Shown here one piece after another: positions 6,553-14,733 of a DNA stretch of 18,653 bases. Location of the stretch: positions 1 to 18,653 of the forward strand of contig JAJZWW010000017.1 of NCBI GenBank assembly GCA_021846485.1, read 5' to 3'. Source of the DNA: Actinomycetes bacterium (GTDB lineage Bacteria > Actinomycetota > Acidimicrobiia > Acidimicrobiales > Palsa-688). Within the stretch, counting starts at the first letter, position 1; each line of letters opens with the position of its first letter. A program made the position numbers and the translations under genes. The notes under the pieces are model-generated. The model did not search any database and was not told the origin of the DNA. It was given only the letters and a program-made list of their open reading frames with translations.

Positions 6553-7620
6553 TCAGCGCCCTGCTGCGGCCTCGGCCTGGGAGAGCGCGACGAACCGCTC
6601 CAGGGTCCGCCGGGCCGCCCCGGAGTCGATCGCCTCGCCGGCCAGCGCCACCCCTTCGGCGAGGTCGGCGGCCGAGCCCCCGACCAGGAGGCCGGCGGCC
6701 GCGTTGAGGACCACGACGTCCCGTTGTGGGCCGGGATCACCGGAGAGGATCCGCAGCGCAGCGGCTGCGTTCTCCTCGGCGTCACCCCCCCGGAGCTGGG
6801 CCAGCGTCGCCGGGGCGAACCCCAACGCCGCCGGGTCGACGCTCTCCTCCCCCGACAGGGTCAGCAGCGTCGAGACCCCGGTGTTGGACAGCTCGTCGAG
6901 GCCGTCCGCGCCGTGCACCACCGCCAGGTGCGTGGCCCCGTTGCCGGCCAGCACACCCGCCATGGTCGGCGCCATGGTCGGGTCCCCCACCCCGACCACC
7001 TGGCGGCGGACCCGGGCCGGGTTGGCCAGCGGGCCGACGAAGTTGAACGCGGTGGGCACGCCCAGCTCGCGGCGCACCGGGACGGCATGGCGCATGGCGG
7101 GGTGGTAGCGGGGAGCGAAGCAGAACCCGATCCCCACCTCCTCGATGCAGCGGGCCACGCCGGCGGGACCGAGGCCGATGGCGACGCCCAGCGCCTCGAG
7201 GACGTCGGCCGACCCGGCGTGGGAGCTCGCCGCCCTTCCCCCGTGCTTGCACACCGGCACGCCGGCGCCGGCGACCACCAGAGCGGCGACGGTCGACACG
7301 TTGATCGTCCCGCTGCGGTCCCCTCCGGTGCCGCAGGTGTCCACGAGACGCCCCCGCAGCTCGTCGGGCACCTCGACCGGTTCGGCCGCGGCGAGCATGG
7401 CCTGCACCAGGCCGCGCATCTCCTCGACGGTCTCGCCCTTGCAGCGCAACCCGAAGACCAGCCCGGCGATCTGGGCGTCGGTCGCCTCACCGCGCAGCAC
7501 GACCGCCAGGGCGGCGGCGGCCTCCGCCGCGCTCAGGTGCTGGCGGCGCGCGAGGCGACCGAGGACTCCGGGCCAGCCTCCGAGGTCGTCGAGGGTCGGC
7601 GCCTCCGGGGCGACGTCCAC
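6553..7620 (-). CDS. trpD: Anthranilate phosphoribosyltransferase
   Basis: Cytosolic enzyme of tryptophan biosynthesis that joins anthranilate to PRPP to give N-(5'-phosphoribosyl)anthranilate. The 355-residue product has the small helical N-terminal domain (residues 1-80, QHLSAAEAAAALAVVLRGEA) and the large alpha/beta domain. The PRPP-binding loop VDTCGTGGDRSGTINVST, the metal and anthranilate motif KHGGRAASSHAGSADVLEALG, and NFVGPLANPARVRRQVVGV are all intact. The start is placed at GTG 7620, which lies 20 nt after the whiB stop; no strong ribosome binding site is seen, so translation may depend on coupling. No other trp genes are present, so this is an isolated trpD, as in many actinomycetes. 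Confidence 0.93.
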   Translation of the reverse strand: MDVAPEAPTLDDLGGWPGVLGRLARRQHLSAAEAAAALAVVLRGEATDAQIAGLVFGLRCKGETVEEMRGLVQAMLAAAEPVEVPDELRGRLVDTCGTGGDRSGTINVSTVAALVVAGAGVPVCKHGGRAASSHAGSADVLEALGVAIGLGPAGVARCIEEVGIGFCFAPRYHPAMRHAVPVRRELGVPTAFNFVGPLANPARVRRQVVGVGDPTMAPTMAGVLAGNGATHLAVVHGADGLDELSNTGVSTLLTLSGEESVDPAALGFAPATLAQLRGGDAEENAAAALRILSGDPGPQRDVVVLNAAAGLLVGGSAADLAEGVALAGEAIDSGAARRTLERFVALSQAEAAAGR

Positions 7621-7640
7621 CGCGGCCCGGGGCGGCCGGC

Positions 7641-7883
7641 TCAAGCAGAGCGGCGGCGCTGGCGGATCATCCTCCGCCGCTCCCGCTCGCTCGCGCCTCC
7701 CCAGACCCCGTCGTGCTCCCTGTTGCCGAGAGCCCACTCGAGGCACGCCTCCCGCACGCTGCAGCCGTAGCAGATGGCCCGGGCCTCCTCGGCATCCTCG
7801 TCGGTGACCGGGTAGAAGATGTCCGGGTCGACACCCCGGCAGGCAGCTCGTTGGCGCCAAGTGGGGGGCTTTTGCTTGTCCAC
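7641..7883 (-). CDS. WhiB-family iron-sulfur transcriptional regulator
   Basis: An 80-residue WhiB-like protein; this family is restricted to actinobacteria and their phages. It binds a [4Fe-4S] cluster and acts with the principal sigma factor. The four cluster ligands are C15, C38, C41 and C47 (C-x22-C-x2-C-x5-C, from AACRG and ICYGCSVREACLEWAL). These are followed by the turn GVWGG and a basic C-terminal tail rich in Arg (SERERRRMIRQRRR), the DNA-binding part. The GTG at 7883 is chosen; a TTG at 7889, six bases after GAGGA, would add two residues and has better spacing. The gene is divergent from glpD and leads into trpD. Which WhiB paralogue it is cannot be settled; it has no AT-hook like WhiB7. 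Confidence 0.9.
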   Translation of the reverse strand: MDKQKPPTWRQRAACRGVDPDIFYPVTDEDAEEARAICYGCSVREACLEWALGNREHDGVWGGASERERRRMIRQRRRSA

Positions 7884-8010
7884 GGGCAACAGGTTCCTCG
7901 TCAGGGCTATCGACCTCCCACCGGCGACGAGCGCCCCGGGTGGAGGGGGATCAGGTGGAGCGTGACTCCCCCATTGTGGCCGCGACCCTCCGGCGCTGTC
8001 CATACCCGCC

Positions 8011-8027
8011 CACCAGGGCCCCTGGTG
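8011..8027. promoter_or_regulatory. 17-bp palindrome between whiB and glpD
   Basis: CACCAGGG and CCCTGGTG form perfect 8-bp inverted arms around a single C. The palindrome lies 60 bp upstream of the glpD start in the 204-bp divergent whiB-glpD interval. Its size and symmetry suit the binding site of a dimeric regulator. No regulator is identified, so this is inference from symmetry and position. Confidence 0.4.
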
Positions 8028-8037
8028 CCTGCGGGAC

Positions 8038-8057
8038 GGCGGCGGCAACCCGCCGCC
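8038..8057 (+). promoter_or_regulatory. Perfect 8-bp stem, 4-nt loop hairpin in the glpD leader
   Basis: GGCGGCGG (8038-8045) pairs with CCGCCGCC (8050-8057) across the loop CAAC, 30 bp before the glpD GTG at 8088. An all-GC stem here would be stable if transcribed. It could be an attenuating hairpin or a chance product of high GC content. Confidence 0.35.
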
Positions 8058-8087
8058 GGGGGCGGCCGGACCCGCCCTGCCGCTACG

Positions 8088-9842
8088 GTGACAGGCGTGA
8101 GGGCGCCCCGACCCTTCCCCCCGCCGGCGCGCTTCGAGCCGGCGACCAACCGCGGGCGTCTCGGCGCCGAGGAGTGGGACGTGGTGGTGGTCGGCGGGGG
8201 GATCACCGGCTGTGGGGTGGCCCTGGAAGCCGTCGCCCGGGGTCTGCGGACCGCGCTGGTCGAAGCCGGTGATCTCGCCTCGGGCACCTCCTCGCGCTCG
8301 TCCAAGCTGGTGCACGGCGGCCTGCGCTACCTGAGCCAGGGGGACTTCGGCCTGGTGCGCGAAGCCCTCGGCGAACGCCAGCGCCTGCTGGTCAACGCCC
8401 CCCACCTGGTGCGCCCGCTGCCGTTCCTCGTGCCGCTCTTCGGGCGCGACGGCGTCGCGGCCCGCAGCGTCGCCCGCGGGTACTCGAGCGCCCTGTGGCT
8501 CTACGACGCGAGCGGCGGGGTGCGCATCGGGCACCGCCACCGCCGGGTCGGACCCGCCGACGCCCTCGCCCACCAGCCCTCGCTGCGCATCGACACGCTG
8601 GTCGCCAGCTTCCTCTACTGGGACGCCCAGGCCGACGACGCCCGCCTCACCCTCGCCGTCGCCCGGACCGCGGCGCTGCGCGGGGCGGTGGTCGTGACCC
8701 GGGCGGCGGTGACCGGGATGGTGTCCCGTCCCGGCGGGCGGGTGGGTGGGGTGGTCCTCGCCGACGGCACCGAGGTGCGCGCCCGGGCGGTGGTCAACGC
8801 CGCGGGGGTGTGGGCCGGCGATGTGGGCTCCCTGCCCGGGGCCGGGCCCCGAGACGCGGCGGGGCTGCGGCCCGCCAAGGGGGTGCACCTGAGCGTGCCG
8901 GCAGACCGCCTCCCCTGCGACTGGGCGGCGGTGCTGAGCGTGCCCGGGGAGAGCCGGACGGTCTTCGTGGCCCCCTGGGACGCCCAGGCGGCCGGCGCCC
9001 CGGGCGGGGTAGGCCGCTTCACCTACGTGGGCACGACCGACACCGACTACGAGGGGGACCTGGCGGAGCCGCTCTGCAGCGCCGCCGACCGCGACGGCCT
9101 GCTGGACGCGGTCAACGCCTGGACCGGTGCCGGGCTGACCCCCGCCGACGTGACCGCCACCTGGGCGGGCCTGCGACCGCTGGTCGCCGGCGAGGCGAGA
9201 GCCCGATCTGCTGACCTCTCCCGCCGCCACCGCGTCGAGGTCGCCCCGTCCGGTCTGGTGAGCGTGACCGGCGGCAAGCTGACCACCTACCGGAAGATGG
9301 CCTCCGACGCGCTCGACGCGGTCGCCGGGCTCCTCGGCGGGGCCCCCGCCGGGCGGCGCTCCGCCACCGCGCGCCTGCCGCTCGCCGGAGCCGCCGGCTG
9401 GGAGCGGGTCGAGCCACGCGGACCGCTGCTAGCCGACCCGGCGCTGCACCGTCACCTGGTGGGGCGTCACGGGACCGAGGCGACCGCCGTGGCCGCCTTG
9501 TGCGGGGAAGACCCGGGCCTGGCGGAGCCGCTCGTGCCGGGCCTCCCCTACCTGCGGGCCGAGGCCGTCTGGGCAGCCCGGCGGGAGATGGCCACCACCC
9601 TCGACGACGTGCTGTCCCGGCGGACCCGGGCGCTGCTGCTCGACCGGGAGGCGACCGTGTCCGCGGCGCCCGAGGTGGCCCAGCTCCTCGCCGCCGAGCT
9701 CGGCTGGGACGACGACCGCAGCGGCCGGGAGCTCGACGCGCTGCTCGCCGCGGTGCAGCGCGAGCGTCGCGCCCTCGGGGAGGTTCCACCGCCGGCCCGG
9801 CAACCGCCAGGGCGCCCGGGGCGGACCGGGGCGGCGCGGTGA
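8088..9842 (+). CDS. glpD: FAD-dependent glycerol-3-phosphate dehydrogenase
   Basis: A membrane-associated flavoenzyme that oxidises sn-glycerol-3-phosphate to dihydroxyacetone phosphate and passes electrons to the quinone pool. The 584-residue product opens with the FAD dinucleotide-binding motif VVVVGGGITGCGVALEA (residues about 33-49), then SGTSSRSSKLVHGGLRYL, which is diagnostic of GlpD/GlpA. YVGTTDTDYEGD and SVTGGKLTTYRKMA close the FAD domain. A helical C-terminal domain follows from about residue 430 (LRAEAVWAARREMATTLDDV, LSRRTRALLLDR). GTG at 8088 is used; GTG at 8097 is equally plausible, and neither has a clear ribosome binding site. The stop overlaps the next gene by 4 nt, so the two are translationally coupled. 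Confidence 0.92.
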   Translation: MTGVRAPRPFPPPARFEPATNRGRLGAEEWDVVVVGGGITGCGVALEAVARGLRTALVEAGDLASGTSSRSSKLVHGGLRYLSQGDFGLVREALGERQRLLVNAPHLVRPLPFLVPLFGRDGVAARSVARGYSSALWLYDASGGVRIGHRHRRVGPADALAHQPSLRIDTLVASFLYWDAQADDARLTLAVARTAALRGAVVVTRAAVTGMVSRPGGRVGGVVLADGTEVRARAVVNAAGVWAGDVGSLPGAGPRDAAGLRPAKGVHLSVPADRLPCDWAAVLSVPGESRTVFVAPWDAQAAGAPGGVGRFTYVGTTDTDYEGDLAEPLCSAADRDGLLDAVNAWTGAGLTPADVTATWAGLRPLVAGEARARSADLSRRHRVEVAPSGLVSVTGGKLTTYRKMASDALDAVAGLLGGAPAGRRSATARLPLAGAAGWERVEPRGPLLADPALHRHLVGRHGTEATAVAALCGEDPGLAEPLVPGLPYLRAEAVWAARREMATTLDDVLSRRTRALLLDREATVSAAPEVAQLLAAELGWDDDRSGRELDALLAAVQRERRALGEVPPPARQPPGRPGRTGAAR

Positions 9843-11449
9843 CCGGCTCTGGCGCCGCCGGCGGGAACCAGGGCGAGGCCGGCGCCGGCGAGAACCGGAG
9901 TGGCCCCGCTGGACAGCGGACCCCGGCACCGGCGTCCCCGCTGGCCCCCGCCCCGGCCCGGCAAGGGCGGAGGCGCTGGACGTCACGCTTCTCCGCCGAG
10001 GTGCCCCTCGACCCGAGGGTGCTCGGGCGCCTCCGGGAGGCGTGCTCGTCGGTGGTGGAGGGCGACCCGGACGCCGGGCGCGACTGGTGGCCGATCTCGG
10101 TGTGGTGGGCGGGAGCCGGCGAGGCGCCGGCGGTCCCCGAGGCCGTAGCGCGCCCCGGCAGCACCGCCGAGGTGGCCGCGGTCCTCGCCGTGTGCCACGA
10201 CGCGGGGGTGCCGGTCACCCCGGCAGCCGGGCGCAGCGGTGTGTGCGGGGGGGCGGTCCCGGTCTTCGGCGGGGTGTCGCTCGACCTGACTGGCCTCGCC
10301 GGGATCGCCACGGTCGACGACGCGAGCCTCCTCGTGGACGTCGGCGCGGGCACCTGGGGCGACGAGCTGGAGTCCGCTCTGCGCTCCGGCCACGGCCTCA
10401 CCGTCGGGCACTGGCCCCAGTCGATCGCCATCTCGACAGTCGGCGGGTGGGTGGCGTGCCGCGGCGCGGGCCAGTACTCGACCCGCTACGGCAAGATCGA
10501 GGACCTGGTGGCCGGCCTGGAGGTCGCGCTGGCCGACGGGCGGGTGGTGCGCACCGGCGGGCGGGCACCCCGCTCGGCGACCGGGCCGGACCTCACCCAG
10601 CTGTTCGTCGGCGCCGAGGGCACCCTCGGGGTCGTCACCGAGGTGCGCCTCCGAGCCCGGCCGCTGCCCGCGGGCGAGACCCGCGGCGCCTGGGCCTGGG
10701 AGGACTTCGGGTCGGGCCTGGACGCCTGCCGGAGGATCCTGCGCCGGGGGGCCACCCCCGCGGTGCTGCGCCTCTACGACCGGGTCGAGTCCGCCCGCCA
10801 CTTCGCCGGCCTCGACGGCTGCGGGCTGGTGGTCGTCGACGAGGGGGACCCGGGCCTGGTCGCCGCCACCGCGGCGGTGGTCGAGGAGGAGTGCCGGGCC
10901 GGCGGTGCCGACCGGCTGGACCCGGCGCTCGCCGAGCGCTGGCTCCGGCAGCGCAACGAGGTCCCCTCGCTCGCCGATCTGGCCGGGACCGGGATCGTCG
11001 CCGACACCGTCGAGGTGGCCGCCTCGTGGGCCTCCCTCGCCGGGGTGCACTCCGGCGCGCTCGAAGCGCTGCGGGCGGTGGAGGGCACCATTGCCGCCTC
11101 GGCCCACCAGTCCCACGCCTACCAGGACGGCGCCTGCTTGTACTTCACCTTCGCCGGGAGGCCCGCCGGCGCCGAGAGCGGGCCGTCGTCGGGCCCGGCG
11201 GCGCAGGAGGCGGCCGAGGCCTACTACCGGGCGGCGTGGGACGCGATCACCACTGCCGCCCTCCGCCGCGGCGGGACACTGTCCCACCACCACGGGGTGG
11301 GGCTCAACCGGGGCCGCTACCTGGCCGGCGCCCTCGGGCCGGCCTTCGAGGTCCTCGCCGCCCTGAAGGCCGCTCTCGACCCCGCGGGGATCCTCAACCC
11401 GGGCAAGCTCGGCCTGCCCTCGCCCTTCGGGCCGCCGCCCTGGCCCTGA
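9839..11449 (+). CDS. FAD-binding oxidase resembling alkyl-dihydroxyacetonephosphate synthase
   Basis: A 536-residue VAO/PCMH-type flavoprotein. After a low-complexity Ala/Pro/Gly leader of about 45 residues comes the FAD domain, with VPVTPAAGRSGVCGG, the AGPS-like stretch GHWPQSIAISTVGGW, and GQYSTRYGKIEDLV. GAEGTLGVVTEVRLRARP ends the flavin-binding part. The cap domain carries the triple histidine HHH at 483-485 (GTLSHHHGVG), found in alkyl-DHAP synthase, which swaps the acyl chain of acyl-DHAP for a fatty alcohol to form the ether bond. ILNPGKLG is the typical C-terminus. The start GTG overlaps the glpD stop in GTGA. Ether-lipid synthesis is a hypothesis; other bacterial relatives are annotated only as FAD-linked oxidases. 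Confidence 0.85.
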   Translation: MTGSGAAGGNQGEAGAGENRSGPAGQRTPAPASPLAPAPARQGRRRWTSRFSAEVPLDPRVLGRLREACSSVVEGDPDAGRDWWPISVWWAGAGEAPAVPEAVARPGSTAEVAAVLAVCHDAGVPVTPAAGRSGVCGGAVPVFGGVSLDLTGLAGIATVDDASLLVDVGAGTWGDELESALRSGHGLTVGHWPQSIAISTVGGWVACRGAGQYSTRYGKIEDLVAGLEVALADGRVVRTGGRAPRSATGPDLTQLFVGAEGTLGVVTEVRLRARPLPAGETRGAWAWEDFGSGLDACRRILRRGATPAVLRLYDRVESARHFAGLDGCGLVVVDEGDPGLVAATAAVVEEECRAGGADRLDPALAERWLRQRNEVPSLADLAGTGIVADTVEVAASWASLAGVHSGALEALRAVEGTIAASAHQSHAYQDGACLYFTFAGRPAGAESGPSSGPAAQEAAEAYYRAAWDAITTAALRRGGTLSHHHGVGLNRGRYLAGALGPAFEVLAALKAALDPAGILNPGKLGLPSPFGPPPWP

Positions 11450-11472
11450 GGCGTTCCTCGACGCCCCGCCCG

Positions 11473-12969
11473 GTGAGCGAGAGGGTGGCTAGCATCGGCT
11501 GGCTCCGTCCATCCCGGGAGGCCACCATCAGCGTCCTCGTCGTAGACGTCGGCACCAGCAGCGTGCGGGCCGGGGTGGTGCGCCCAGACGGGAGCGTGGA
11601 GCACGTGGCACGCCGCCCGACGCCTCCGAGCGTGCCGTTCCCCGGCCTGGTCGAGCTGGACGCCGACGCGATCGCCGACGCGGCCTTGGACGCCGCCGGG
11701 GAATCGCTCTCCGCCGGCGGCCCGGTCCGGGCGGTGGGCGTCGCCGCGCAGCGGGCGTCGGCGGTCGCCTGGGACGCCACCACCGGCCGGGCGCTCGGTC
11801 CGGCCCTCGGATGGCAGGACCTGCGGACCGCCGGCACCTGCCTCGAGCTCCAGGGCGAGGGGCTGCGCCTCTCCCCCAACGAGTCGGCCACCAAGTACGC
11901 CTGGCTGCTCGACCACCACGACCCGGCTCGCAGCCCCTCCACCCGTCTCGGCACGATGGACAGCTGGATCGCCTGGCACCTCTCTGGCGGGCAGCTGCAC
12001 GTCACCGACCGCACCAACGCGGCGGTGACCGGCCTGCTCGACGAGCGCGCCGAGGGCTGGCGGGCGGACCGCCTCGCCCGCCTCGGTGTCCCGGAGTGGT
12101 GCCTGCCCCGCCTGGTCGACTCCTCGGGGACCGTCGGGGACGCCGTCGCGCTCCCCGGTGCCCCGCCGATCGCCGGCCTCGCCGGCGACCAGCAGGCCTC
12201 GCTGGTCGGCCAGGGCTGCACCCGGCCGGGCCTCGCCAAGGCGACCTTCGGGACCGGGGCGATGCTCGACGTGTGCGTCGCCGAGCGCCCCTCCTACCGC
12301 ACCCGCGGGGAGCGGGGGTGCTTCCCGATCGTCGCCTGGTCCCGCGCCGGCGAGCTCACCTGGGGGGTGGAGGCGATCATGCTGGCCGCGGGTTCCGCGG
12401 TCGATTGGCTGGTCGAGGACCTCGGCGCCCTGGGCGCGCCGGCGGAGTCCGAGGCGGTCGCGGCCAGCGCCGAGGACTGCGGGGGTGCGGTCTTCGTGCC
12501 GGCCCTGCTCGGCTTCGGGACTCCCCAGTGGGACTTCGGGGCTCGCGGGGCGCTGCTCGGGGTGAGCCGCGGCGTCGGGCGGGCCCGCCTCGTGCGGGCC
12601 GTGCTGGAGGGCGTCGCCCACTCCGGCGCCGACCTGCTCGAGGCGGTCGAGGTCGACGCCGGCGTCTCCCCGCAGAGCCTCCGGGTGGACGGCGGGATGA
12701 GCGCCAACTCGCTTTTCGTCCAGGCCCTCGCCGACTGCTGCGCCCGTCCGGTGGAGGTGTGCCGGGAGCGGGAGGCGACGGTCCTCGGAGCCGGCTACCT
12801 CGCCGGGATGGCAGTCGGGACCTGGGCCGACGAGGAGGAGGTGGCCGACGCATGGTCGCCCGCTGCGGTGGTCGAGCCGTCCGGGGCCGACCCGGGACGG
12901 GACCGCTGGCGAGGGGCGCTCGAGCGCGCCCGGGAGTGGTACCCCGAGCTCACCGCCGTCCGCTTCTGA
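11473..12969 (+). CDS. FGGY-family kinase, glycerol kinase-like
   Basis: A sugar or polyol kinase of the FGGY/actin-ATPase fold, probably ATP-dependent glycerol kinase. Visible motifs are the first phosphate loop VVDVGTSSVRAG, AAQRASAVAWDATTGRAL with WQDLRT, the catalytic-base motif AGLAGDQQASLVGQG (D239), the nucleotide motif ATFGTGAMLDV, and LRVDGGMSANSLFVQALADC with LGAGYLAGMAVGTW, which resembles GlpK closely. It follows the oxidase by 23 nt, in one operon with glpD. The GTG at 11473 is the first canonical start, but it adds 18 atypical residues. GGGAGG at 11516-11521 sits five bases before ATC at 11527, where the family N-terminus begins, so ATC may be the real start. Glycerol specificity is inferred. 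Confidence 0.85.
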   Translation: MSERVASIGWLRPSREATISVLVVDVGTSSVRAGVVRPDGSVEHVARRPTPPSVPFPGLVELDADAIADAALDAAGESLSAGGPVRAVGVAAQRASAVAWDATTGRALGPALGWQDLRTAGTCLELQGEGLRLSPNESATKYAWLLDHHDPARSPSTRLGTMDSWIAWHLSGGQLHVTDRTNAAVTGLLDERAEGWRADRLARLGVPEWCLPRLVDSSGTVGDAVALPGAPPIAGLAGDQQASLVGQGCTRPGLAKATFGTGAMLDVCVAERPSYRTRGERGCFPIVAWSRAGELTWGVEAIMLAAGSAVDWLVEDLGALGAPAESEAVAASAEDCGGAVFVPALLGFGTPQWDFGARGALLGVSRGVGRARLVRAVLEGVAHSGADLLEAVEVDAGVSPQSLRVDGGMSANSLFVQALADCCARPVEVCREREATVLGAGYLAGMAVGTWADEEEVADAWSPAAVVEPSGADPGRDRWRGALERAREWYPELTAVRF

Positions 12970-12996
12970 TCCGACCCGGCCACCGGCGAAGCAGCC

Positions 12997-13890
12997 TCAT
13001 CCGAGGCGGGGCAGCTCCTGCTCCACGTGCAGCACCGGTTCCAGCAGGTCTCCCCACTCGGCCACCCGGGAGAGCACCGCTCCAGGGGAAAATCGCAGCC
13101 GCTCGCCGTCCTCGTCCTCCAGAGCTTCCTCGAGCTCCTCCCAGGTGACCGGGGCGGACACCGAGGGAGTCCTCCACGCACGCAGCGAGTAGACGCAGAC
13201 GGTCGTCTTGGTCGGGTGGTTCTGGCTCCAGTCGATCAGCACCTTGCCCGGGCGCGCCCGACGGTCCTGGGTGGTGACGACCAGGTCCGGGTGGGCGCCC
13301 TCCACGAGGCGAGCCAGGCCCAACGCCAGCTCGCGGGTCTGGTCGTAGCCGACCGGGGTGTTGGTCGGCACGTACAGCTGCAAGCCCTTGGATCCCGACG
13401 TCTTGGCCCACACTGCCAGGCCGAGACGGTCGAGCAGCGCGCGCAGCAGCATCGCGACCCGGGCACAGGAGAGCAGGTCCGCCGGCGGGCCGGGATCGAG
13501 GTCCAGGACCACCGACCGCGGCCGCTCCAGCTCGGGTGCCGTGGCGAGCGTCGGGTGCAGCTCGACGGCCGCGAGGTTGGCGGTCCACACCAGCGCCGCC
13601 GGTTCGGCGATCGCGCAGGCCGCGACCTTCCCCTGGGTGATCGTCGGCACCCACTCCGGACGGTGCGACGGGCAGTGCTTCTCGAAGAACGACCCCGCCT
13701 CCACCCCATCCGGCCACCGCCTCAGGGTGACCGGGCGGTCCGCCAGGTGGGGCAGCATCACCGGGGCGATCCGGGCGTAGTAGTCGACCATCTCCCCCTT
13801 GGTGAACCCGGTCGCCGGCCACAGCACCTTGTCCAGGTTGGAGAGCGCCAGCCGGCGGCCGCCGACCTCCACGGTCGCCGCCGCGCTCAC
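12997..13890 (-). CDS. ligD: Stand-alone LigD-type DNA polymerase/primase (NHEJ PolDom)
   Basis: A 297-residue archaeo-eukaryotic-primase-like polymerase that fills gaps and adds ribonucleotides at broken DNA ends during non-homologous end joining. The N-terminus LSNLDKVLWPATGFTKGEMV is standard for the family, with FFEKHCPSHRPEWVPT after it. The metal-binding aspartates are D130 and D132 (VVLDLDPGPPAD) and D220 (LIDWSQNHPTKTTV); SGSKGLQLYVP binds nucleotide phosphate. There is no phosphoesterase or ATP-ligase domain, so the ligase must be encoded elsewhere. Its GTG overlaps the Ku stop by 4 nt, giving translational coupling. It converges with the FGGY kinase gene, with only 27 nt between the stops. 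Confidence 0.92.
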   Translation of the reverse strand: MSAAATVEVGGRRLALSNLDKVLWPATGFTKGEMVDYYARIAPVMLPHLADRPVTLRRWPDGVEAGSFFEKHCPSHRPEWVPTITQGKVAACAIAEPAALVWTANLAAVELHPTLATAPELERPRSVVLDLDPGPPADLLSCARVAMLLRALLDRLGLAVWAKTSGSKGLQLYVPTNTPVGYDQTRELALGLARLVEGAHPDLVVTTQDRRARPGKVLIDWSQNHPTKTTVCVYSLRAWRTPSVSAPVTWEELEEALEDEDGERLRFSPGAVLSRVAEWGDLLEPVLHVEQELPRLG

Positions 13891-14702
13891 GCGCTGGCCC
13901 TGGCGGCGTCCCCCCCGCCGGCGCGGGAGCGGGCGGCGGCCAGGCTCGCCTCCAAGGCGGCCATCAGGTCGACGACGGGAGCCGCCGGGGCCTTCTCCTC
14001 CGGCGCGGCCAGGACCTGCCCCTCGGCCTTGGCCTCCACCAGCGCGAGGACCTTGTCCCGGTACTCGTCGTGGTAGCGGGACGGGTCGAACGGCGCGGAC
14101 AGGGACTCGACCAGCTGGGCGGCCATCGCCAGCTCCCGCTCGCTCGGGGCGGTCTGCTCGGTGGTCGCCACCCCGAGGTCGGCTACGGGCACGATCTCGT
14201 CGGCGTAGAGCATGGTGGCGAGCACCAGCACCCCCTCGTGGGCCCGCAGCGTCGCCCAGTACTGCTTGGTGCGCAGCACGAAGCGACCCAGGGCTACCCT
14301 CCCGGCGAGCGACATCGCCTCGACCAGCAGGGCGTAGGGCTTGGTCGCCCGCTCGTCAGGCACCAGGTAGTAGCTGTGCTCGAAGTACACGGGGTCGATC
14401 TCGGCCAGGTCGACGAACTCCTCGATGTCGATCGAACGGGTCCCCTCCGGGTCGAGCGCCGCCAGCTCGTCGGGCTCCACCACCACGTAGCGGCCGCCGC
14501 CGAGGTCGTATCCCTTCACGATCTCCGAGTAGTCGACCTCGCCACCGTCGGCCGAGCACACCCGCTTCATCTGGATGCGGGCGTGGTCGGTGGCGTGGAC
14601 GTGGTGGAAGCGCACGTCCTTGGACGAGGTGGCAGTGAGGAGCTTGACGGGCACGTTGACCAGCCCGAAGCTGACCGACCCGCTCCAGATGGCCCGGGGC
14701 AT
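13887..14702 (-). CDS. ku: Bacterial Ku, DNA-end-binding protein of NHEJ
   Basis: A 271-residue homodimeric Ku that rings DNA ends and recruits LigD. MPRAIWSGSVSFGLVNVPVK is the hallmark N-terminus of bacterial Ku, followed by the beta-barrel core (RFHHVHATDHARIQMKRVC, YYLVPDERATKPYALL, VALGRFVLRTKQYWATLRAH). The C-terminal extension (SRYHDEYRDKVLALVEAKAEG, then an Ala/Pro-rich linker and a helix with basic residues) is the segment that contacts LigD in other Ku proteins. Length is normal. ATG 14702 is chosen, with GGGGGA about ten bases upstream; a TTG 18 nt earlier is less likely. It is the first gene of the Ku-polymerase operon. Confidence 0.95.
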   Translation of the reverse strand: MPRAIWSGSVSFGLVNVPVKLLTATSSKDVRFHHVHATDHARIQMKRVCSADGGEVDYSEIVKGYDLGGGRYVVVEPDELAALDPEGTRSIDIEEFVDLAEIDPVYFEHSYYLVPDERATKPYALLVEAMSLAGRVALGRFVLRTKQYWATLRAHEGVLVLATMLYADEIVPVADLGVATTEQTAPSERELAMAAQLVESLSAPFDPSRYHDEYRDKVLALVEAKAEGQVLAAPEEKAPAAPVVDLMAALEASLAAARSRAGGGDAARASA

Positions 14703-14733
14703 GCGCCCATCATCCCCCAAAAGACCTTCTCCG

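Noticed and set aside
7641..9230. A 529-codon minus-strand frame ending in WhiB
   Set aside because: Only the last 80 or so residues are WhiB. The rest is antisense to glpD and has no family resemblance.
10042..12969. A single 975-codon open frame on the plus strand
   Set aside because: Only the part from about 11473 matches a protein family (FGGY kinase). The earlier part is an Arg/Gly-rich out-of-frame reading of the FAD oxidase gene.
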